The notes under the pieces: model-generated
The model's database searches: none
Told to the model about the DNA's origin: nothing
The model's input: the letters and a program-made list of their open reading frames with translations, nothing else
NCBI GenBank assembly: GCA_016180375.1
Contig: JACPBJ010000007.1
Span: 1-12,431, forward strand
DNA from: Nitrososphaerota archaeon
GTDB taxonomy: Archaea > Thermoproteota > Nitrososphaeria > Nitrososphaerales > UBA57
DNA length: 12,431 bases
Reading direction: 5' to 3'
Shown: in pieces, positions 1-6,296 of the stretch
Layout: each line of letters opens with the position of its first letter
Numbering within the stretch: the stretch's first letter is position 1
Position numbers and translations under genes: made by a program

Positions 1-711
1 CAAGTCAAAGGAGACCTTTTACACTTTTACAAATCTTTGAGCAAAATCAACCCCTCTCCGTACATGTACTTCCTGAAGATGGGCAAGAAGAAGATCATAG
101 GTTCGAGCCCCGAGATGCTTCTTAGAGTTACTAACAGGCAGATAGAAACGTATCCAATCGCAGGCACTCGCCCAAGAGTTGCGAACAGGAAAGAGAATGA
201 AAGACTAACCAGAGAATTATTGGCAGATAAAAAAGAAAATGCAGAGCACGTAATGCTCGTCGATTTAGCAAGGAACGATATTGGAAGAGTTTCTGTCTAT
301 GGAAGCGTAGGAGTTCCTGAGTTGATGAGGGTTGAGCAGTTCAGCCATGTTCAGCACATAGTTTCTAGGGTCGTTGGCGTATTAAGGCAAGAATACGATG
401 CCTTCGATGCCGTAAAAGCCATTTTCCCTGCTGGAACAGTTTCTGGGGCGCCAAAGGTAAGAGCCATGGAAATCATCGATGAACTAGAAGTTGCGCCTAG
501 AGGGCCCTATGCCGGTGCCGTAGGATATTTCTCCAAGAACGGCAGCGCAGATTTCGCAATTACGATAAGGACTCTTGTTGCCGATGGTAGCAGAGCATCG
601 ATTCATGCAGGAGCAGGAATAGTTGCAGACTCTCAGCCAGAAAGAGAATGGTACGAAACAGAGCAAAAAGCAGGTGCTTTGCTTTCAGCCTTAAAGGATG
701 CAAGTGATTAG
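1..711 (+). CDS. trpE: Anthranilate synthase component I, C-terminal part (5' end cut by window)
   Basis: Chorismate-binding catalytic subunit of anthranilate synthase. It turns chorismate plus ammonia (supplied by TrpG) into anthranilate, the first step of tryptophan synthesis, in the cytoplasm. Reading frame 1 is open from base 1, so 236 residues are visible and the N-terminal part (usually about 200 or more residues) lies upstream. Chorismate-binding family signatures appear in order: PIAGTRPR, LVDLARNDIGRV, HVQHIVS with the catalytic-region His, FPAGTVSGAPKVRAMEII, GPYAGAVGY, and the C-terminal AGAGIVADSQPEREW followed by ETEQKAGAL. All look intact. TrpE rather than aminodeoxychorismate or isochorismate synthase is chosen because trpG, trpD and trpC follow directly. 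The TAG stop lies 1 nt before the preferred trpG start. The feedback-inhibition region (N-terminal) is not visible, so regulation cannot be judged. Confidence 0.97.
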   Translation, partial: QVKGDLLHFYKSLSKINPSPYMYFLKMGKKKIIGSSPEMLLRVTNRQIETYPIAGTRPRVANRKENERLTRELLADKKENAEHVMLVDLARNDIGRVSVYGSVGVPELMRVEQFSHVQHIVSRVVGVLRQEYDAFDAVKAIFPAGTVSGAPKVRAMEIIDELEVAPRGPYAGAVGYFSKNGSADFAITIRTLVADGSRASIHAGAGIVADSQPEREWYETEQKAGALLSALKDASD

Positions 712-712
712 A

Positions 713-1254
713 ATGAAAGTCCTACTGCTTGACAACTACGACTCCTTTGTGTACAACTTGGCTCAATACCTAGGCGAGCTTGGGGTAGAGCCCATAGTCT
801 ACAGAAATGATCAAATCACGCTCAGCACGGCAAAGAAGCTCAAACCAGATCGCATAGTAATCTCTCCGGGACCCGGCGATCCCTCTGACAGGAAATATTT
901 TGGAGTCTGCGCTGATATTATTGCAGATATGGGAAGAAAGACTCCCACGCTTGGCGTCTGCTTGGGGCATCAGGGAATTGGTCATGTTTTTGGAGGCAGA
1001 ATAAGAAGGGCCAAGACGCTCATGCACGGAAAGACCTCTCTTATCGAGCACGACGGGAAATCGATCCTGAGAGGAGTAGAAAGTCCGTTCAGAGCTACAA
1101 GATACCATTCTCTGGTAATAGACGACAAGACTCTGCCAAAGGGGGGGTAAGGCATGTGAAATACCCGATTGAAGGCGTGCAATTCCATCCAGAATCTATA
1201 TTGACCGATGCAGGTAAAAAGATGCTGAAAAACTTCCTAGATGGTGTGCAATGA
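713..1254 (+). pseudogene. trpG: Anthranilate synthase component II (glutamine amidotransferase), frame-disrupted
   Basis: Glutaminase subunit that releases ammonia for TrpE. ATG at 713 gives the family start MKVLLLDNYDSF, with GTGAT 4 nt upstream; an in-frame ATG at 698 is an alternative. The first 145 codons are normal class I amidotransferase: SPGPGDP near residue 51, nucleophile Cys83 in GVCLGHQ, then MHGK and RYHSLV. The frame then ends at TAA (1148-1150) just after a run of seven G (1141-1147). The missing end resumes in the -1 frame from about 1144: GVRHVKYPIEGVQFHPES, holding the catalytic His-x-Glu, and runs to TGA at 1252-1254. That stop overlaps the trpD ATG, as expected for the true trpG end. 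Relatives have about 16 more residues (two core beta strands) between LPKG and RH, so roughly 49 nt are missing as well as the frame. As written, the protein lacks two thirds of its Cys-His-Glu triad. A real mutation and an assembly error are both possible. Confidence 0.9.
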
Positions 1255-2306
1255 TCAAAGAGGCCATAAACAAGCTCGTAGAAGGCAAAGACCTTGCAAG
1301 CGATGAAGCGGCCGGTGTTATGAACGAGATTCTGTCTGGCACTGCGACCCCGGCACAAATCGCAGGATTCTTGGTCAGTCTGAGGATAAAGAAAGCCACG
1401 GTTGAGGAGATTGTTGCCATGGCAAAGATGATGCGAAAATACTCTGTAAGAATAGCCCCTGCTGTAGATTCTCCCCTCGTCGATATAGTCGGAACAGGCG
1501 GAGACAAGATCAAAACTATCAACATCAGCACCATTGCATCTTTTGTTGTTGCGACTGCTAGAATCAACGTAGCAAAGCATGGCAACAGGGCAGCTTCGGG
1601 AAAATGCGGAAGCGCAGATCTTTTGGAAAGATTAGGCTACAAGCTTGACACCGCACCAGAAGTTGTTAAGGGAGCGATAGAGAATGTTGGAATTGGGTTC
1701 ATGTTCGCACCTGTCTTTCATCCGGCAATGAAGAATGCCGCAGTCCCTCGAAGAGAGATCGGCGTAGGAACCACTTTCAATCTTCTTGGGCCATTAACAA
1801 ATCCTGCTGGAGCAGATTCCCTTGTGCTAGGTGTGCCTACATTGGTTATTGTGCAGATGATGGCTCGATGCCTGAAGGACCTTGGAACGAAAAATGCGAT
1901 GGTTGTACATGGAGTTGATGGGCTTGATGAATTCTCAACGATAGGCAATACCCATGTCATACATCTACATCACGGCGGTTTTGAAGCGAGAACGTATGCG
2001 CCCGATGATCTGGGGCTGAAGAGAGCTTCTGTGCAAGATATACTGGGAGGGGATGTAGAGACAAATGCCAAAGCTGCGTATATGATTCTTTCTAACAGAA
2101 TGAAGAATGATGCGAAGACGCAGGCAGTAATAGCCAATGCTGCTGCTGGGTTCGTCGTTGCAGAGAAGGCCAAAGACCTGAAAGAAGGAGTACAGATTGC
2201 TGAGGAAACTCTCAATTCGGGCAAGTGCCTTGCGAAGCTCAAGGAAATGGTAGCATATACAAAAGGTGACATCTCCAAAATTGAACAGTTCGAAACAGCA
2301 AACTGA
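1251..2306 (+). CDS. trpD: Anthranilate phosphoribosyltransferase
   Basis: Transfers phosphoribose from PRPP to anthranilate, giving N-(5-phosphoribosyl)anthranilate, the second committed step. At 351 residues it is full length for the family. An N-terminal helical segment precedes the PRPP-binding GTGGD (81-85) and NIST (91-94). Then follow KHGNRA (109-114), SGKCGSADLLE (116-126), FHPAMK (156-161) and Arg167/168 in PRREIG, which aligns with the anthranilate-binding arginine of characterised enzymes, then FNLLGPLTNPA. VHGVDGLDE (219-227) carries the acidic Asp-Glu pair that binds metal with PRPP. The ATG at 1251 overlaps the trpG stop as ATGA, and GGTG at 1243-1246 is a plausible ribosome-binding site. 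Nothing looks damaged, in contrast to its upstream neighbour trpG. Confidence 0.97.
   Translation: MIKEAINKLVEGKDLASDEAAGVMNEILSGTATPAQIAGFLVSLRIKKATVEEIVAMAKMMRKYSVRIAPAVDSPLVDIVGTGGDKIKTINISTIASFVVATARINVAKHGNRAASGKCGSADLLERLGYKLDTAPEVVKGAIENVGIGFMFAPVFHPAMKNAAVPRREIGVGTTFNLLGPLTNPAGADSLVLGVPTLVIVQMMARCLKDLGTKNAMVVHGVDGLDEFSTIGNTHVIHLHHGGFEARTYAPDDLGLKRASVQDILGGDVETNAKAAYMILSNRMKNDAKTQAVIANAAAGFVVAEKAKDLKEGVQIAEETLNSGKCLAKLKEMVAYTKGDISKIEQFETAN
2265..2269 (+). promoter_or_regulatory. Shine-Dalgarno motif for trpC
   Basis: GGTGA inside the end of trpD matches the archaeal ribosome-binding consensus and lies 11 nt before TTG at 2281. It favours that TTG over the GTG at 2266, which sits inside the motif itself. 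Confidence 0.5.
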
Positions 2307-3078
2307 TTTCTTAATTTCGTTTACCTTGAAAGTACAGAAGCTTGTCCGTTCGGGCTTCTATAATGTAAGGGAAGATTCGAAGCATAAGCCAATAAGCATT
2401 CGGAAATCATTGGAGAAAAGCAAGAGCATTCCGATAATTACGGAGGTAAAATTCTCCTCGCCGTCAAGTGGCTCAATACGGAAACAGCAAGACGTCCGCG
2501 CAGTAGTTTCATCAATGGAAAAAGGGGGGGCAAGTGGAATTTCAGTACTTACACAACCAAAGCATTTCGATGGCTCGTTGGAGAACCTTGCAGATGCAAG
2601 AAAAGCGACGAAACTTCCCATTCTGATGAAAGATTTCATTTTCAGCGAGAGGCAGATAAAAGCAGGAAGGAGGTTAGGCGCAGATGCAATACTCCTGATA
2701 GAAAGATTATTCCTCAATGGAAGGTTTGGCGATCTTGATAATCTCATCAAGGAGGCTCATTCAAGAGGCATGGAAGTTCTGCTAGAGGTTAACAGCGAAG
2801 ACGAATATGGGCGAGCCATGAAAACTGATGCGGATATGATCGGAATAAACAACAGAAATCTTGGCACATTAGAGATGGACATGCAAACGACATCGAGAAT
2901 ACTTGCAAATTGCGGCAAGACTAGCAAATTAATTGTAAGCGAGAGCGGAATCTTTTCTCCCAAGGAAATGCAAGAATTGCGAAGGGCAGGAGTAGGAGCT
3001 TTTCTTGTAGGAACATCGATAATGCAGTCCAAAGACATAGAAGCAAAGGTTAGGGAACTTTCGAGCGTGCCAAGATGA
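2281..3078 (+). CDS. trpC: Indole-3-glycerol-phosphate synthase
   Basis: Closes the indole ring: carboxyphenylaminodeoxyribulose phosphate to indole-3-glycerol phosphate, with loss of CO2 and water. A single (beta/alpha)8 barrel with no fused TrpF domain, 265 residues from the TTG chosen here. The family catalytic and binding residues are visible: Glu55 and Lys57 in ITEVKFSSPS, Lys117 in ILMKDFI, Glu169 in LLEVNSEDE, Asn190 in IGINNRNLGTLE, Glu221 in VSESGI, and the phosphate-binding GAFLVGTSIM near the end. The start is uncertain. TTG at 2281 overlaps trpD by 26 nt and follows a GGTGA motif; GTG at 2266 would add five residues. The TGA stop overlaps the ATG at 3075 as ATGA. The gene contains an A5G7 run at 2519-2530 but the frame is intact there. 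Confidence 0.96.
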   Translation: MNSSKQQTDFLISFTLKVQKLVRSGFYNVREDSKHKPISIRKSLEKSKSIPIITEVKFSSPSSGSIRKQQDVRAVVSSMEKGGASGISVLTQPKHFDGSLENLADARKATKLPILMKDFIFSERQIKAGRRLGADAILLIERLFLNGRFGDLDNLIKEAHSRGMEVLLEVNSEDEYGRAMKTDADMIGINNRNLGTLEMDMQTTSRILANCGKTSKLIVSESGIFSPKEMQELRRAGVGAFLVGTSIMQSKDIEAKVRELSSVPR

Positions 3079-4218
3079 AACTATCAGCATTCCCCAAAAG
3101 GGGCAAGTTCGGAGCTCGAACAAGCCTATCAAAAAACCAAGAACGATAGAGGGTTCAAGGCGGAGCTCAATGCACTTCTTCGGAATTATGCGGGAAGACC
3201 TACTCCCCTATTCTTTGCAGCGAATCTGACCAAAAGATGTGGAGGCGCCAAGATCTACCTGAAGAGAGAGGATTTGCTGCACGGAGGAGCTCACAAAATC
3301 AACAACACTCTCGGACAAGCGCTCTTGGCAAAGAGAATGGGGAAGAGCCGCATAATCGCTGAAACAGGGGCTGGGCAGCATGGAGTTGCAACCGCAATTA
3401 CCTGCGCTCTTCTTGGATTAAAAGCGGAGATCTACATGGGAGCTGAAGATGTTAAGCGACAGAAACTCAATGTCTTCAGAATGAAATTACTTGGTGCTGA
3501 AGTGCATCCTGTAGAAAGCGGTTCAAAGACTCTGAAAGACGCTATCAATGAAGCGATGAGGGATTGGGTTACCAATCTGCTGACGACTTACTATCTGATA
3601 GGCTCTGTAGTTGGCCCTCACCCCTACCCAATGATAGTCAGGGACTTTCAAAGCGTGATTGGAGAGGAAATCAAGAAGCAGTTCAGAGCAGTAAATGGAG
3701 GCTATCCGACTGCAGTAGTTGCATGTGTTGGAGGAGGAAGCAATGCCATGGGTACATTTTACCCCTTCGTCGGCACGCCTGTAAAAATGGTCGGGGTTGA
3801 AGCTGGAGGCAAGGGCCTTGGCACGGGAGAGCATTCGGCTTCGTTGAACACAGGGTTCGAGGGCGTCTTCCATGGCATGCTGACCTATGTGCTTCAAGAT
3901 GAGTATGGCCAGATAAAACCGACGCACAGCATCTCTGCTGGATTAGATTATCCCGGCGTCGGGCCCGAACACTCTTTTCTGATGATCGAGAAGAGGGTAG
4001 AGTACGTTGCTGCTACTGATGAAGAAGCTGCAAAAGCTTTCATCGAATTATCAAGAAATGAGGGCATTCTGCCTGCATTGGAACCTTCACATGCAGTTGC
4101 GCATGCAATGAAGATGGCGAAGAGGATGAGGAAGGATGAGTCCATAGTAATTACGCTCTCCGGAAGGGGAGACAAGGATGTGGGGATAATAGCAGATTAT
4201 CTTGGCGAGAAGATTTGA
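3075..4218 (+). pseudogene. trpB: Tryptophan synthase beta subunit (TrpB1 type), frame-disrupted near the N-terminus
   Basis: PLP enzyme joining indole and serine to give tryptophan. The natural start is ATG 3075, overlapping the trpC stop as ATGA and encoding MKLSAFPKRGKFG, a normal archaeal TrpB opening. That frame stops at TAG about 24 codons on. From about 3112 the rest of TrpB reads in another frame: ELEQAYQKTKND, then YAGRPTPLF, the PLP lysine in GGAHKINN, AETGAGQHG, RMKLLGAEV, VGPHPYPMIVRDFQSVIG, the PLP-phosphate loop GGGSNAMG, and SGRGDKD near the end. No ATG, GTG or TTG lies in this frame before TTG 3274, which is too far in to be the true start. Relatives carry about 17 residues (the EFGGQYVPE region) between KF and ELE, so about 50 nt are missing. 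An intact gene would encode about 395 residues. HGGAHK and pairing with trpA point to TrpB1, not TrpB2. Confidence 0.92.
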
Positions 4219-5033
4219 AGATAGAGAGCGTTTTTGCAAAAGCCAAGAAAGAAGGAAGGGGAGTATTAGTGGGGTTTGTTACTGCTGGAGACCCTTCACC
4301 AGATCATACTCTTGACATAGTTTCTGCGCTCGTGAGCAATGGTGTCGATATCATCGAACTTGGAATTCCGTTCTCTGATCCGATTGCAGATGGACCAACG
4401 ATACAAGCCTCTTCGCTTAGAGCGCTAAATGCAGGGATAACTCCTCCAAATGTTCTGGATATAGCTGATGAAGTTTCTTCCTCGCTTAATGTGCCTGTTG
4501 TTCTGCTGACATACTATAATCCGATATTCAGGATGGGCGAGGGAAAGTTCCTCAAGCTTGCTTCAAAAGCTGGAGTTTCGGGGGTTGTTGTTCCTGATCT
4601 ACCTCCTGAAGAATCGCGAGAATACAGAAGAATTGCGAGAAAGGAAAATATCGATACAATTTATCTTGCAACGCCATCGACAACGCCAAAAAGACTCGAT
4701 GCGATAGTCTCAGCAACAAGAGGATTTCTATACGTCGTTCCTCTCTACGGAGTTACGGGTGCAAGGGAAGCCTTCGATTCTTATTCCAAGAAAGTTGTCA
4801 AAGATATTGCCAGTAAGGTCAGGGGGAGGGTTCCGATTGCTGTGGGCTTTGGCATATCAAAACCAGAGCATGTTAGATCGTTTGTAGCTCAGGGCGCTGA
4901 CAGCGTGATTGTAGGGAGTGCTATTGTGAAGACGATAGAAAGGAATCTTAGTGATCGGAAGACTATGCTGAGAGAATTGGGAGAACTTGCCAGAGATTTG
5001 AGCTCAGCATGTAGGAATGGAAAGTCAGTTTGA
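4215..5033 (+). CDS. trpA: Tryptophan synthase alpha subunit
   Basis: Cleaves indole-3-glycerol phosphate to indole and glyceraldehyde 3-phosphate and passes the indole to TrpB. The 272-residue TIM barrel is full length. The catalytic acids are present: Glu48 in IIELGIPFSDP and Asp59 in PIADGPTIQ. FVTAGDP (21-27), VVPDLPPEE, YVVPLYGVTGAR (with the Gly-Val-Thr-Gly phosphate-side loop), AVGFGISKPEHV and GADSVIVGSAIV follow in normal order. The start is TTG, overlapping the trpB TGA as TTGA, with a weak purine-rich stretch (GGCGAG) just upstream; coupling to trpB translation is likely. It is the last gene of the operon. Its 3' end overlaps the end of the opposite-strand hydrolase gene by 9 nt. 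Confidence 0.97.
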   Translation: MKIESVFAKAKKEGRGVLVGFVTAGDPSPDHTLDIVSALVSNGVDIIELGIPFSDPIADGPTIQASSLRALNAGITPPNVLDIADEVSSSLNVPVVLLTYYNPIFRMGEGKFLKLASKAGVSGVVVPDLPPEESREYRRIARKENIDTIYLATPSTTPKRLDAIVSATRGFLYVVPLYGVTGAREAFDSYSKKVVKDIASKVRGRVPIAVGFGISKPEHVRSFVAQGADSVIVGSAIVKTIERNLSDRKTMLRELGELARDLSSACRNGKSV

Positions 5034-6296
5034 GAAGCGACCAAAGATCATCGGGATAAGCATTTCATCCTGGCTCATACCCCCATGATAACCTATCATA
5101 TCAAAATCGCCCCTCTTCCTGTAACTGTAAAGGAACGCATTGTTTTTCTTGGATAGCACCAAATAATCGCCAAGAGCCTCGCGAATTTCATTGTTCATCT
5201 TTCCCGCCCCAAAGAATCTCTCTTCGATGGCTTCATCGGTAGGAATCAACTCGAGCTTATTCCTGAATTGTTTAAAGAATTTCTGAATCTTTTCGTCTCC
5301 TCTTGACGTAGTCTTGATGAAGGATGCGCGTGAATCTCCTGCAGGAGGAATCTGAAGGTTCGCGAGAAGTCCGGGATAGCTGTTCGCAATTACCCTGTTT
5401 TCACTTTTAACCGTAACATGCCCATGATCTCCTGTCATGAAAAATGATGTTCTCTTGGCTAGTTTTCTGTCAAGTTTCTTGAAGAGTTCCGTCTGCAGAA
5501 TATAGAAGAAACTCCTGACCTCTGCTAGAACTTCATCCTCGCCAGCTCCATAAGCATGAGCGGCAATGTCTATGGCATCCCAGTAAGCAAAAATCATTCT
5601 ATGCTTTTTCGCCTGCAACAATTTCCTGAGCAGAACTAGCATGTCAGATGCTACGTTGTAAGTTACAATTTCTGCTCCGCCGTGTATCATCTGTGTCAAT
5701 CCACTATGACCATAAGGATGTTTTGTCAGAACTGCTGATGCTATTCCTTCTTCGGCCAGCTCTTCGTATATCGTCTCCCCTCGCATGAGTTCCCTCGGGT
5801 TAAGCCCACCAGAAAGAAGAGTTCCCCTCAAAACATCAGCAACGGGGCTGAAACTAATCAGACTTGCAACAACTCCAAGTTTCCTCAGGTACATCGTATG
5901 CCCGATTATGCCGTGCTGTTCTGGGAGAAGCCCCGTGTTCGCCGACGCAAGTGCTGTTGTTGTGGTTGAAGGGAAGACCGTTGTGATTGCGGCGTAATGA
6001 TTTGGGCTAAGAACTCTTTCTAGGGCCTGATCTTTACTTAACGCATTTACCAGTTGATTACCAAAACCATCCAACAGAAAGAATACAACAGTTTCAGAAC
6101 CTTCGAGCACTTCCTTGACTGGCTCGTCATTGATTGGAGGAGCTCTTCCATGACTTTTGTGAAAGTGATTTGCGATTGTTGAGGCCAAGTTTGCCAGAGA
6201 ATATTTTTCGTAATGCGGCCTGACAAATTCTCCTCTTTTCTTTGATAGAACGCTTCTAGAAACTCTGAGCTGCCATTCCTTATCCAACATTCTCAC
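5025..6296 (-). CDS. Alkaline-phosphatase-superfamily phosphodiesterase/nucleotide pyrophosphatase-like protein
   Basis: Predicted two-metal phosphohydrolase of the type I phosphodiesterase/nucleotide pyrophosphatase branch (423 residues). The active-site set is complete: Asp76 in FFLLDGFG, the nucleophile Thr in PSTTTTALASANTG (one of 111-114), Asp243 and His247 in DAIDIAAH, Asp290-His291 in TGDHGH, and His404 in YHGGMSQDE. The substrate cannot be told from the sequence; phosphodiesters, nucleotides and phosphonates are all known in the family. There is no signal peptide or membrane segment, so it should be cytoplasmic, unlike many secreted relatives. The GTG start overlaps the gltX stop as GTGA; an ATG two codons later is an alternative. 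It is the last gene of the isoprenoid/gltX operon, so its expression is probably tied to gltX. Its 3' end overlaps trpA. Confidence 0.85.
   Translation of the reverse strand: MRMLDKEWQLRVSRSVLSKKRGEFVRPHYEKYSLANLASTIANHFHKSHGRAPPINDEPVKEVLEGSETVVFFLLDGFGNQLVNALSKDQALERVLSPNHYAAITTVFPSTTTTALASANTGLLPEQHGIIGHTMYLRKLGVVASLISFSPVADVLRGTLLSGGLNPRELMRGETIYEELAEEGIASAVLTKHPYGHSGLTQMIHGGAEIVTYNVASDMLVLLRKLLQAKKHRMIFAYWDAIDIAAHAYGAGEDEVLAEVRSFFYILQTELFKKLDRKLAKRTSFFMTGDHGHVTVKSENRVIANSYPGLLANLQIPPAGDSRASFIKTTSRGDEKIQKFFKQFRNKLELIPTDEAIEERFFGAGKMNNEIREALGDYLVLSKKNNAFLYSYRKRGDFDMIGYHGGMSQDEMLIPMIFGRFSN

Noticed and set aside
1135..1150. Programmed -1 frameshift at the G7 run to make full TrpG.
   Set aside because: A -1 slip would join the two frames (giving KGGVRHV), but the product would still lack about 16 residues of core strands, so slippage alone does not explain the gene.
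1095..1585. Two long overlapping minus-strand reading frames (129 and 161 codons) opposite the trpG end and trpD start.
   Set aside because: They lie antisense to well-conserved trp coding sequence, have no recognisable motifs, and overlap each other in different frames. They are shadows.
1769..1771. Gly173 in TrpD (REIGVGTTFN) where many archaeal enzymes have Arg (GIRT); first suspected as loss of the anthranilate-binding arginine.
   Set aside because: The anthranilate-binding arginine aligns with the Arg earlier in PRREIG, which is kept here. The position after GV varies (Pro in the mycobacterial enzyme), so activity is not obviously affected.
3274..4218. Taking TTG 3274 as the real trpB start.
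   Set aside because: Conserved TrpB sequence continues upstream in the same frame to about 3112 (YAGRPTPLF and KIYLKRED), and a coupled ATG with a proper N-terminus exists at 3075.
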